Shown in pieces: positions 5,773 to 14,046 of a DNA stretch of 21,831 nt; position 1 is the stretch's first letter, and each line of letters opens with the position of its first letter. A program made the translations under genes and the position numbers. The stretch spans positions 1-21,831 of IMG/VR virus record IMGVR_UViG_3300030451_005435; one strand, 5' to 3'. This stretch comes from a virus. Below the pieces are notes generated by a model. That model was not told the DNA's origin. It made no database searches and saw nothing but the letters and a program-made list of their open reading frames with translations.

Positions 5773-8700
5773 TAGTATCCTCCTCCATAGCCACCGCCAC
5801 CGCTGGATCCTCCGCCCCCACTTGATCCAGAAGACCCAGAGCTACCAGTATTGTCAGTAGGAGGAGTAGGATTAGATTGTTGAGTTGGTTGCTGAGGTGT
5901 TTGTTGAGTTTGATCCATTGAAGGAGTATCACTTGTGTTAGTTTCACTTGTGCTAGTGGTGTCGGAAACATTTGATTCTGGTAATGTAGCTTGTTCTATA
6001 GCAGCTTGTTCTGCTGGAGTGTATGTGACAGGTGCAGATAATCCCAAACTTTCTTCTTTGGTATTATATATCGTAGCATGAGGAGTGGATACATGTACAG
6101 CTCCAACCATCTTAACACCTGTGGATGGGTGAACGTGGAAATCGCCATAATAAGGATTACCATTCACCCAACCTACTTGTTTCTTAGGTAGACTATATAC
6201 ACAATCAACCACATCTACAACAAGCATGCCAGGGCCTGGTCTTTCTCCAATATCTGCAACGTAATCAGGACTATATGATATCACAGGGATAAGTTCAGCG
6301 CCTAATCCTGTGGAAGTGTTTAATACTACCTCTGGTCTTACGGCATGTTTATCTACACACTTTATGTTTTGAACTCCAACGATTGATCCAGCAGGGGTCA
6401 ACACAAAATCAAACTTACATTGACCTACCATACCATAATCAGTGGGTTCATATCCAATGCCAGGCCTCACTGGAATCAGAGTAGTTACAATACCAACTGC
6501 CTGACTTCCTATTCCAGAAACTCCTCTAGTGGTGAAATTATATGTATCACTTCTCGCAATACCAGCAAATACGTTATTATTCGTATCTTTAAATGAACCC
6601 TCTGACATTGAAATAAAGTATTCAGTGTTAGATTTTAAATCTTTTTGAGGATCAATTTTTATAATTCTATCGGATAAGAAGGATATATTAGAACTTTTTA
6701 CATTTATCCTTTCGTGAACAACATTAGTTGTAGCTTCTGTTATAGTTACCTCTCCTTCTCCTCTTGAAATAGTTTCATTGAATGTAATTGATAGAGAAGC
6801 GGAAGTATCAACTCCAACTGCATCGTCGGCTGGAGTGGTGAAAGTAATATATGGAGGTGTCCGATCTTCATCACCTTCATAAGGTTCTAAAAAGTCAGGG
6901 CCTTCTGTCACAGGAAACTTTGGTGGCACTACGTTGGTTGATGGGCAGTAACCCCTACCAACAGAGTACATGAAGATAGATACGATAGATCCATTTCCAT
7001 CTAAAATTGCCTCTGCCCTTGCTCCTCCTCCATGTCTAGTCTTATCAATAATGGTGATCGTGGGACGTTCAGTATAACCAAATCCTCCGTCTAATATCTG
7101 CAATGTAAGGATACTTCCGTCCACAGCTGATACTATTGGGAGTAATGCTGCTGTCTTTGTTCCGTCACCAAGGACTTCTACCTTTGGTGGGATACACTCC
7201 CCCCATGTAAATCCAGGCGGAACTCCTCTACCCAAATCATCTTGAGTCTGTGGATTATTTGTTTTCTCGTTACAATCGAAAAATGCTGCAACATCGTTAC
7301 CTAATATACTCAACAAAGAGAATTTACCACCGAGGTTTGGTGGATAATCTTCATCAGCTAATTCGTTAAGTTTAACAAAAACATTATTTAATCTCCATCT
7401 TTTCTTCTTATCACCGTCTTGTTGTTTAACATAACCTGTCAGTTGTTCTTTGAGTTCTTTGGTCACTGTAACTCCACCACCAGCAGCAGATACCTCTCCT
7501 GTTTTAGTTTCTAATATACTATTGATTTGTCCATCTGAGAAAGTATCAAACACAGCTTTGTTTGATGCTGTAACCTCTATTGGTGCGTCTATCTTCTCTG
7601 TAGCGTTTAAGATATTAAGCCAACTTCTAGGAGGTTTGTTAAACCCTCCCTCTCCTTGTACCCAATCATCATATTCCTTGCACTGTAACTTATCGCACTC
7701 TAAGAATCCCAATAACATATCAACGTAACTACTTACCTTTCCTAATAAGTTACCGATACCACCTATAGCTCCTGTCAACCAATCTAATCCACCCATGATA
7801 GGTGCAAGTAAATTACTAAGACTATCATTAATCGATCCCATAATTGCACCAATAGCCTGTTCTATGGCACATACAGTTGGGTTTAGGGCTTTACCGACCA
7901 TTTCTTTGAAAAGATCTTTTATCATGCCAAAAATATCAAAACCTAACTTTTCAAACACACAGAAAATAATATCCATTATTCTCTTGAATGCTTTACCTAT
8001 GGGAGGTTGTTGTGGTTCTGGTACTAACAGTGCAATAAAGTTTTTAAATCTCTTCCCTAAGAATTTAACGACTTTATCTCTTATCATTCTAATTATAGAC
8101 TTCACCGCACCATTAACTATTCTGGATGCTTTGCCGATAAATTGTTGTATATCTACTACAGTATTACTAAAAGTATCAATATACTCTCCAGCAAATTCTG
8201 TTAGACCATTGATTGTCGTAAGGAAACTACCTATCGCATGAGTAATCTCACTAATGGCATCATTCTCACAAGCATTACCAGCTGTGTGAGGGCCTAATCC
8301 TTTAGGATCATAATTATCTGAAAGAGTACAGAACATACCGCCTTCAAACTTAGTCATGTCTGAAGAGTCCGATAGTCCTACCTTTTTACCAGCATTGTCA
8401 TTTACACCAGTAGAATCACCACCACTGGCAGGAGGATAAGTAGTTTTTCCAGTTACAGTTCTACCAGTAAAAATTGGTAACTTTGAGTCTGTATTGGTAT
8501 TATCAGGGCCTAGTGGATTAATTGTTCTAGGTAGAGCGCCAAAGATAACTGGTTGTTGTGCTTCTTCGCCATCTAGAAAGAATCCAAAAACAGTTTCTCC
8601 ACCAAGCATTTGATTACTGTCTTGCAAGGCACCTTGACCAGCACCTTTAGATGCATCCACTAGAACATGACACCAAGGCAATTGATCATCAGGTAATGTT

Positions 8701-8873
8701 TCCTCATCAAAGGTGTGATATCCTATTATTCTAGTTTTACATCTAAAAGCCCAACCCTTTTCTGGATCGGTGGATTCGTTTCGCCAAACATCTGGTTTGG
8801 CTACTCTACCAATCCACCATATGAATCCATCTCTTCCAACGAAGTTGGTCTGTAGTAGAGAACTGTCTAACAT
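5772..8873 (-). CDS. gp5: gp5-like baseplate hub/tail spike protein, no lysozyme domain seen
   Basis: A 1033-residue protein. Residues from about 10 to 118 match the N-terminal OB-fold of T4 gp5: FVGRDGFIWWIGRVAKP, then CHVLVDASKG, FGFFLDGEEAQQPVIFGALP. T4 gp5 (575 residues) then carries a lysozyme domain; here residues from about 205 to 400 are instead amphipathic and hydrophobic helices, and I see no lysozyme motif. Later come GYxxxP repeats (GGFGYTERP, GIGYEPTDYG), a bacterial Ig-like Big_5-type domain at about 670-783 (DRTPPYITFTTPADDAVGV through YNFTTRG), an HVHP...MVGAVH...PH histidine-rich segment at 913-932, and a low-complexity tail of Q, P, T, S and then Gly (about 965-1033). gp5 works as the trimeric spike under the gp27-like hub that is encoded just upstream. 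Starts in a TAATG overlap with cp12. Confidence 0.85.
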   Translation of the reverse strand: MLDSSLLQTNFVGRDGFIWWIGRVAKPDVWRNESTDPEKGWAFRCKTRIIGYHTFDEETLPDDQLPWCHVLVDASKGAGQGALQDSNQMLGGETVFGFFLDGEEAQQPVIFGALPRTINPLGPDNTNTDSKLPIFTGRTVTGKTTYPPASGGDSTGVNDNAGKKVGLSDSSDMTKFEGGMFCTLSDNYDPKGLGPHTAGNACENDAISEITHAIGSFLTTINGLTEFAGEYIDTFSNTVVDIQQFIGKASRIVNGAVKSIIRMIRDKVVKFLGKRFKNFIALLVPEPQQPPIGKAFKRIMDIIFCVFEKLGFDIFGMIKDLFKEMVGKALNPTVCAIEQAIGAIMGSINDSLSNLLAPIMGGLDWLTGAIGGIGNLLGKVSSYVDMLLGFLECDKLQCKEYDDWVQGEGGFNKPPRSWLNILNATEKIDAPIEVTASNKAVFDTFSDGQINSILETKTGEVSAAGGGVTVTKELKEQLTGYVKQQDGDKKKRWRLNNVFVKLNELADEDYPPNLGGKFSLLSILGNDVAAFFDCNEKTNNPQTQDDLGRGVPPGFTWGECIPPKVEVLGDGTKTAALLPIVSAVDGSILTLQILDGGFGYTERPTITIIDKTRHGGGARAEAILDGNGSIVSIFMYSVGRGYCPSTNVVPPKFPVTEGPDFLEPYEGDEDRTPPYITFTTPADDAVGVDTSASLSITFNETISRGEGEVTITEATTNVVHERINVKSSNISFLSDRIIKIDPQKDLKSNTEYFISMSEGSFKDTNNNVFAGIARSDTYNFTTRGVSGIGSQAVGIVTTLIPVRPGIGYEPTDYGMVGQCKFDFVLTPAGSIVGVQNIKCVDKHAVRPEVVLNTSTGLGAELIPVISYSPDYVADIGERPGPGMLVVDVVDCVYSLPKKQVGWVNGNPYYGDFHVHPSTGVKMVGAVHVSTPHATIYNTKEESLGLSAPVTYTPAEQAAIEQATLPESNVSDTTSTSETNTSDTPSMDQTQQTPQQPTQQSNPTPPTDNTGSSGSSGSSGGGGSSGGGGYGGGY

Positions 8874-9100
8874 TAGTCGTCATACACCAAGCACTCTGGT
8901 TCGTCTGGGTGCATATCACAGAAAAGTTCTAGTGCATTAGGGTCATGATGATCTCCCGCTGCGATCTCTTCTTTGTGATGTTCTGCATATGTTTCTAGTT
9001 CCTCTAATTCTACTTTGGCATGTCTGCGTGCTGCAGGGTTTGCTAGAGGATCTTCTGCGATCTTTCTATCTTTTTCGATGTGTTTTTCTATACTTTCCAT
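8873..9100 (-). CDS. cp12: CP12-like protein, inhibitor of the Calvin cycle
   Basis: A 75-residue protein with the features of CP12, the small redox switch that ties GAPDH and phosphoribulokinase into an inactive complex. The C-terminus ALELFCDMHPDEPECLVYDD keeps the CP12 signature: two cysteines eight residues apart, Pro between them, and a final (V/L)YDD. The middle (VELEELETYAEHH) resembles the CP12 core helix. The N-terminal cysteine pair of many plant and cyanobacterial CP12s is absent. Cyanophages are known to carry cp12 as an auxiliary gene that shifts carbon from the Calvin cycle to the pentose phosphate pathway. AGGAGA lies six bases before the ATG, and the stop overlaps gp5 as TAATG. 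Unusually, it is inside the tail-hub operon, so it would be made at the same time as late structural proteins unless it has another promoter. Confidence 0.88.
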   Translation of the reverse strand: MESIEKHIEKDRKIAEDPLANPAARRHAKVELEELETYAEHHKEEIAAGDHHDPNALELFCDMHPDEPECLVYDD

Positions 9101-9109
9101 AAGTTTCTC

Positions 9110-10507
9110 CTAGTTGAGTCCGTAAGAATCTCTGATGAGATTTAACGAAGTTACGTTTCTTCCTTCACCTAATTCAAAATGGTGTCTCACGGCACGGATT
9201 AAATAAATTCCACTGACCTCTGGGTCAACCATTTTATCAGCCATATCGGTGCTAGTCGCATCTGTAGGGCCTACATCAGGAACGTCAATGTAAATTAGAC
9301 CCCCAACTCGTAAGGTTATATTACATGGTACAGTAATATTTAGGGACTGTTGGAAGAGCAATGTATATCTAGTGAAAGCTTTTGCCATATCGGCAGGATT
9401 TCTACCAGAATCCTTTGCCGTTCCATCATCATTAGTCTCTAATTCTGGGTCTAACATACCAGTATCACTCATTCTAACTAAAAGTCTTGATGGATTGTCA
9501 CCAAAAAATTTAGATTTAGGGATGGGTACGTTTTCACCAGCAGTTGACATGCCTTTATTTTCGTTTACCTGATCTTGTAGATTATGAATAACGCCTTCTA
9601 CATTCCAGTTTAACGGATCTATCACATATGTCAAGTTACTATAAAGACCAACTCTTAAATTTTTCTGTATATTTACAGCTTTATCAATGTAAAAATCTAA
9701 TATTTTCTGTTGATTCTTAGGATCTTCAGCTCTGTCAATACTAGTAGTAAAAGTAAACTCTGGTATATTTTCATTTACCTCTTTATTTTTACTTAAATAC
9801 TTTGCTTCTGCTCCAGCTGCATCTAATAAACTATCAATTGATTTAAACTTATAACCACCATAGTCCTCATAGAAAACAAATCCAGATGTACCATCAACTT
9901 TCCCTGTCTTTACAGGTTGAGCCTTTGGTGATAACCAAGTCAAGGTATAAAATGGTTTCCTATTATTACCCATGAATGTATATGAATTAGATGTGTCATC
10001 TACTTCTATCCTTTTATCGGATATACCCAATCCATTCTCATCAGTTAATATCTCTTCAACATGAGCCTTGATCGTTGATCTGGGGAAATGTTTTACACAT
10101 CTAGCTCCCTCATTTCTCAAATTACCTACGGTGCTAAGAACTAGAGTATATGTGGCCTGACTTTCTGTTCTATTGATGTCTTCTACACCAGTTACAAATA
10201 GGTGATTACCAAATTTGTCACCAAACTCAAAAGTAAGTTGTTCGGTTATTCCTATTTCTAATTCTACTTTTTCATAACCTCTTATTGGAAGTTTGGATAA
10301 AAGGTTAGAAGTTTCTGATACTTTGACATAAACAGTTATAGCTGGAGATAAAATATCCTCAAAGTAATCAACTTTAACTACACTACCAGATTCTGCTAAA
10401 TTTAAAGCACCCTTCTTCGCAAGATCTTCTACCTCTTTATTAGATCCAGCCTCTTCTGATGGCGTAATTATGCATTTTTTTATATCTACCTTATTGAGAG
10501 ATGACAT
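9110..10507 (-). CDS. gp27-like baseplate hub protein
   Basis: A 465-residue protein placed as the gp27-type hub ring that joins the tail tube to the gp5 spike. The N-terminal half has tube-like beta segments (AITVYVKVSETSNLLSKL, then GYEKVELEIGI), and the C-terminus has a second beta-rich domain (NITLRVGGLIYIDVPDVG, then VSGIYLIRAVRHHFELGEG) that looks like the LysM-adjacent or late-control hub fold found in contractile tails. T4 gp27 has 391 residues, so this is somewhat longer. Gene order also fits: tape measure, tail enzyme, hub, spike. Its start overlaps the upstream gene as TAATG, and the nine bases after its stop lead into cp12. Direct sequence similarity to T4 gp27 cannot be shown from sight alone. 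Confidence 0.65.
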   Translation of the reverse strand: MSSLNKVDIKKCIITPSEEAGSNKEVEDLAKKGALNLAESGSVVKVDYFEDILSPAITVYVKVSETSNLLSKLPIRGYEKVELEIGITEQLTFEFGDKFGNHLFVTGVEDINRTESQATYTLVLSTVGNLRNEGARCVKHFPRSTIKAHVEEILTDENGLGISDKRIEVDDTSNSYTFMGNNRKPFYTLTWLSPKAQPVKTGKVDGTSGFVFYEDYGGYKFKSIDSLLDAAGAEAKYLSKNKEVNENIPEFTFTTSIDRAEDPKNQQKILDFYIDKAVNIQKNLRVGLYSNLTYVIDPLNWNVEGVIHNLQDQVNENKGMSTAGENVPIPKSKFFGDNPSRLLVRMSDTGMLDPELETNDDGTAKDSGRNPADMAKAFTRYTLLFQQSLNITVPCNITLRVGGLIYIDVPDVGPTDATSTDMADKMVDPEVSGIYLIRAVRHHFELGEGRNVTSLNLIRDSYGLN

Positions 10508-12153
10508 TATGAAACTCTAAGTGAATGAATCGTGTGTAGTTGTGCTACTTGCATTGGGTCGAATATGGGGATATATTCAGTTTTGCCTGGCCTTGACGCC
10601 CTGCTCATAGGAATCATACCTTGTGATCTGTTTTCGGGTGCCATATTTACAACGAGAAATGTGTCTCCTCCTCCCTCAGAAAACATTTCAGGGTTGTAAT
10701 CCTCTACGGAGGTCAACTCATCAGCTGTGTATCCAGTTTTCATTTCTAACTTACTTATCTCTTCTGGAGTGGCCTTTCCTTCTTTGATCTTATTAATCAA
10801 ACCCTCATTTTGTTTTAGTATTTTCTTTAATTTATTAGCGTAGTTAGGATCTGTTGCGAAGGTTTCTGCTTGTAACTTTTCCGCTACCTCTCCAGCGTTT
10901 TCAGAATTCGTTTCTACGCCAGTATATCCCTTATAATCTTTATACCATAATTTTACGAGATAGTCAACCGCCTCCTGAGCAGTGTCAAAGTTAATAAACT
11001 TAGCTTTCTCTTGAACTATCTTCCCATCCACCTCATATTCATCTACTACTTCCTCAGTATAGTCCATTCCCTCTACTGCCTTCAAGTTAAAGAAATTATT
11101 GTCTCCAATATTATCTTCACCAGCAGTAGTTTCCAACTGATATTGTGCGACAACTGCCTCAGGGAACTTAGCTCCTGCTTGTACAGCCATCTCATATATA
11201 ATTTTTTTCCTTTCTTCTATTGGTAGGTCTTGGTCATACTCAAGTGGTTTTTCTTTTTTAGTTCCCATCACAGTTTCTTGTGGTTGAACCTCACCATCTC
11301 CCTCTGTAATCGTTTTACTCTTCATAATAGTATTATCATGCAAGAATACTTCTTTTATGTTTGATAGATTCTGTACTTTAGAACTCATTTCAACTGCTTC
11401 AGCTGGTTGTATTCCTGTGAAAAAATTAAACACCTTACCTATTGCATCTTTACCTGTATTAAGTGCTCCCTTAACCACATCCTTAGCAAGTCCACTAAAA
11501 ACATCACCTTTTGAAATTTTAGCAAACCTGTCAACCAATTCCTTGAATCGTTGTTCATTAGTTTTTTCTACCTTCTGTTTGTCTTTTTCCTCTTTTTCTT
11601 CCTCATTCGCCTGTTCCTCACCTTTCTGTTGAATAGGTTCTTGATCCTTTTGAGGATCAGGTTGTGCTGGATCTTCTTGATCTTTTTCTGGTTCTTTTAT
11701 TTTATCAACATCACTCTTCTTTTCTAAAGCCACCTTTTCATCTTTCTTGACAGCACTTTTAACATTCTCCAATCCTTCCTTTCTCTGATCATCCTCTTTC
11801 TGCAACTGTTCTTTCATCAGTTGATCATCCCCACCAAATCTTTCCTTTAATTCTGTCTCAGGATCTACCTCATTTGTTTTAGATCCTCTAGCTAGAAGAA
11901 AAGGTAACATAAAAACACTACCAGATAACAACATATCAGTTATCATAGTGTTAGCTACATCTTTATTGCCTTTAGTTCTATCTTTTACGAATTTTTCTGC
12001 CTTATCAACTGTAGCCTTATCTGGAGGATCATTCTTCAACATCATCTCATTCAAGAGACTAGTAGTTCTCTTGATTCTCGTGCCAGCCTGATCTACAGAC
12101 TTTTGAGCCTTATCTTGAACCTTTAGAGATGATATTGATAGATTTCTAGCCAT
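10507..12153 (-). CDS. Tail protein with hydrophobic segment and glucosaminidase-like domain
   Basis: A 548-residue protein in several parts. The N-terminus is helical; residues 74-89 (MLLSGSVFMLPFLLAR) are hydrophobic enough to enter a membrane. A very charged E/K/Q/D-rich coiled region runs from about 95 to 205. Residues 311-455 look like a GH73-type glucosaminidase or related peptidoglycan hydrolase: FPEAVVAQYQLETTAGED with candidate catalytic E341, NNFFNLKA at 352-359, and FATDPNYANKLKKIL at 432-446. The C-terminus from about 490 is Gly/Pro-rich and polar. This is probably the enzyme that opens the cell wall at infection, replacing the lysozyme missing from gp5, and may also be a second tape-measure or hub component. 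It is between the tape-measure candidate and the hub, TAATG on both sides. Confidence 0.7.
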   Translation of the reverse strand: MARNLSISSLKVQDKAQKSVDQAGTRIKRTTSLLNEMMLKNDPPDKATVDKAEKFVKDRTKGNKDVANTMITDMLLSGSVFMLPFLLARGSKTNEVDPETELKERFGGDDQLMKEQLQKEDDQRKEGLENVKSAVKKDEKVALEKKSDVDKIKEPEKDQEDPAQPDPQKDQEPIQQKGEEQANEEEKEEKDKQKVEKTNEQRFKELVDRFAKISKGDVFSGLAKDVVKGALNTGKDAIGKVFNFFTGIQPAEAVEMSSKVQNLSNIKEVFLHDNTIMKSKTITEGDGEVQPQETVMGTKKEKPLEYDQDLPIEERKKIIYEMAVQAGAKFPEAVVAQYQLETTAGEDNIGDNNFFNLKAVEGMDYTEEVVDEYEVDGKIVQEKAKFINFDTAQEAVDYLVKLWYKDYKGYTGVETNSENAGEVAEKLQAETFATDPNYANKLKKILKQNEGLINKIKEGKATPEEISKLEMKTGYTADELTSVEDYNPEMFSEGGGDTFLVVNMAPENRSQGMIPMSRASRPGKTEYIPIFDPMQVAQLHTIHSLRVS

Positions 12154-13862
12154 TAGTTTCCGTTATGAGCATCTACTATGTTTAACATACTCATAGTGCT
12201 TGGGAGGTGTATGTTCCTTGAATCAACTGATGAGAGTATTGGTATATTATTACCAGCCTGAGTCATTTCTTTTATAGTTTGCTTTTGTGTTGGAGTTTGA
12301 GCCTGAGTCGTACCTCCATCGCCACTCATTTGCAATGGTACGATCTGTGGTTCTCCAGGCTTTGTTGCAGTTTGAGAAACATCATCAGCAACCAACTGTC
12401 TCTGATTTAATGATTCAAGATTAGATTCTACCTTAGAAGTTGTCACCTCTTCTGGTATATTTAATTGTTCTACTTGTAAATCATCTGGAGTCTGTATTTC
12501 CTCAGCCTTTACTGGGCCACCTAATATGACACTACTTGCACTATTAAGTAATCCTTTAGTGAAATCACTAAAATCACTACCAAAAACGAACTGACTTGCT
12601 TGATCAGCAATACCACTCACTCTAGATAATATATCTTTTCCTGTCAAACCTCTGTCACCAGTGGCACCTGTTTGGCCTTTTTCTCCATCTCTACCTGTCA
12701 ATCCCTTCTTAACAAGACCAAAAACATTCTGTATTACATTCTGTACAGGACTCCTTCCTTTCTCGTCAAAGTCAGTTTTACCGAGAGTCATATTGTCTAC
12801 AAAACCCTGGCCAAGATCTTGTAATTTGGTGTCACCTCTCTTATCAAAGTCAAATATACCTCCTGTGAAGTGATCTGCAATACCAGTAACAGCTCTCATT
12901 AATCCTTTTGGTTTGTTCTCTTCTACTTCCTCTTCCTCTTCTACTGTGGTTGGAGTTCTAGTGACTACAAATTTACCATCATCAGTTATTTCAATCGTAG
13001 CATTCTCTTTTCCAACACCCATAGGTGTTTCTTTTGGTTTAACACTGGTTTCTTTTTTCCCTTCACCGTCAGGAGGTTGCACCTCTTCTTTAGGCTCTCC
13101 TCTCTTTTCAAGGAAAGTCATTATACCTTCAAGTTTATCAAGAGATTTAGCAAAAAACTTAGATGCCTTAGTCTTTACTTTGTCTTTGACTTCTTTACCT
13201 TTTCTCTTAAAGAATTTGCCAACTGACTTGACACCATCTATTATCTTACTACCAACAAATTTTGCACCAGCAACTATACCAGCCGCAGCTAGACCTGTCA
13301 AAACAAATGGTGCAGCAATGGCAGCGACACCAGCCGCAGCAATAACTTTTATTATATTACCTACAGTTCTTAAGAATCCACCGCCACCTTTACCACTGGC
13401 AAGTTTACTTACAAAGTCTACTGCTAATTTATTTGCTCTTTCTAAGAAGGGTAACTGTTCCCTCTGCATTTTGGATAGAGCAGCTCCAAATCCATCAAGT
13501 TCACCAAGACCTCCATCAAATATTTTACCAAGTAACTTATTAGGATCAAAACTATCAATCCTCCCCTCTACCTTCTTTTCGAGACTTGGAACTATATTGT
13601 TTGTTATATTTTTTACTATCTTACTGATCTTCGATTTTGGGCTTATCTTCGTATCCTTTGTTAATGGTTTTACCTTTTCATCTACACCACCTAATATCTT
13701 CTTACCTCTTATCTGAGATAAACCTTTTTGTGCCTTGAGCTTTACAGTCCCACGTTTCCCAAAATTTCTTTTGAGTAACGTATTACCTTTCTTGACAATA
13801 CTCCTACCTGTTTTAAGAGTCTTTTTGCCAAGATTTGTTAGTCCTGATAACTTTTTAGCCAT
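12153..13862 (-). CDS. Candidate tape-measure/tail-length protein (gp29-like)
   Basis: A 569-residue protein that I assign as the tape measure by position and build. It has a highly basic N-terminus (about 1-85, many K and G), a long hydrophobic region at 168-201 (GNIIKVIAAAGVAAIAAPFVLTG and on), then a basic helix, and a polar C-terminal half. Hydrophobic segments of this type are usual in tape measures. The length is close to T4 gp29 (590 residues), and the gene follows the gp26/small-ORF pair with the frameshift signal, the usual position for a tape measure. Residues 390-410 hold seven Gly-X-Y triplets, a collagen-like insert. The start overlaps the upstream small ORF by eight bases (ATGGCTAA). 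Direct homology to gp29 is not proven. Confidence 0.6.
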   Translation of the reverse strand: MAKKLSGLTNLGKKTLKTGRSIVKKGNTLLKRNFGKRGTVKLKAQKGLSQIRGKKILGGVDEKVKPLTKDTKISPKSKISKIVKNITNNIVPSLEKKVEGRIDSFDPNKLLGKIFDGGLGELDGFGAALSKMQREQLPFLERANKLAVDFVSKLASGKGGGGFLRTVGNIIKVIAAAGVAAIAAPFVLTGLAAAGIVAGAKFVGSKIIDGVKSVGKFFKRKGKEVKDKVKTKASKFFAKSLDKLEGIMTFLEKRGEPKEEVQPPDGEGKKETSVKPKETPMGVGKENATIEITDDGKFVVTRTPTTVEEEEEVEENKPKGLMRAVTGIADHFTGGIFDFDKRGDTKLQDLGQGFVDNMTLGKTDFDEKGRSPVQNVIQNVFGLVKKGLTGRDGEKGQTGATGDRGLTGKDILSRVSGIADQASQFVFGSDFSDFTKGLLNSASSVILGGPVKAEEIQTPDDLQVEQLNIPEEVTTSKVESNLESLNQRQLVADDVSQTATKPGEPQIVPLQMSGDGGTTQAQTPTQKQTIKEMTQAGNNIPILSSVDSRNIHLPSTMSMLNIVDAHNGN

Positions 13863-14046
13863 TGTTTGCTTGCGCTTCCCGAGCTCTTTGTTTTAGTTGT
13901 TCTTCTTCAATATGTAATTTAAGTAAACCAACATACACATCTCTCTCCCAAGGTGGCATATTCTCAATTTCTGTCAGAGAATATTTATGATACTGCATCA
14001 GAGCAAAGTTGATTCGGAAGTATGTCTCAAGATCTATATGAGACAT
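13855..14046 (-). CDS. Small ORF likely made as -1 frameshift extension of gp26 (second tail chaperone)
   Basis: The 63-residue ORF contains a helical motif (INFALMQYHKYSLTEIENMPPWERDVYVGL) that resembles the second, frameshifted half of tail-assembly chaperones such as lambda GT: a short helix, a Thr/Ser-x-x-E-I, then a Met-Pro and a helix ending in Glu-rich residues. Its ATG (14046) lies within the 5' arm of a perfect hairpin and has no Shine-Dalgarno sequence, so independent initiation looks poor. The frame stays open upstream through AGT, CTA and CGC to the T TTT TTC heptamer at the end of gp26, so a -1 slip gives a gp26 fusion of about 304 residues (R-L-S joins the two). In T4, gene 51 follows gene 26; whether this small ORF is its equivalent is not shown. 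The end overlaps the tape-measure candidate by eight bases. Confidence 0.75.
   Translation of the reverse strand: MSHIDLETYFRINFALMQYHKYSLTEIENMPPWERDVYVGLLKLHIEEEQLKQRAREAQANNG

Noticed and set aside
5765-5971. Minus-strand ORF (68 codons) in another frame at the end of gp5
   Set aside because: It only reflects the repeated Gln/Gly/Ser codons of the gp5 tail in a second frame.
7795-8241. Plus-strand ORF (148 codons) opposite gp5
   Set aside because: Antisense shadow of the helical part of gp5; no ribosome-binding site or recognisable domain.
11642-11662. Short inverted repeat TGATCC/GGATCA within the glucosaminidase-domain gene
   Set aside because: Six-base arms in a low-complexity coding region, no T-run, no link to a frame junction.
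12913-13716. Long plus-strand ORF (267 codons) opposite the tape-measure candidate
   Set aside because: It is the antisense of a Lys/Glu-rich gene, giving an unnatural Ser/Pro/Leu/Phe-rich protein, with no neighbouring plus-strand genes.
13982-13988. ATAAATA on the minus strand before the tape-measure candidate
   Set aside because: It lies inside the small ORF, 120 bases from the next start; in AT-rich DNA a lone 7-mer inside a gene is likely chance.
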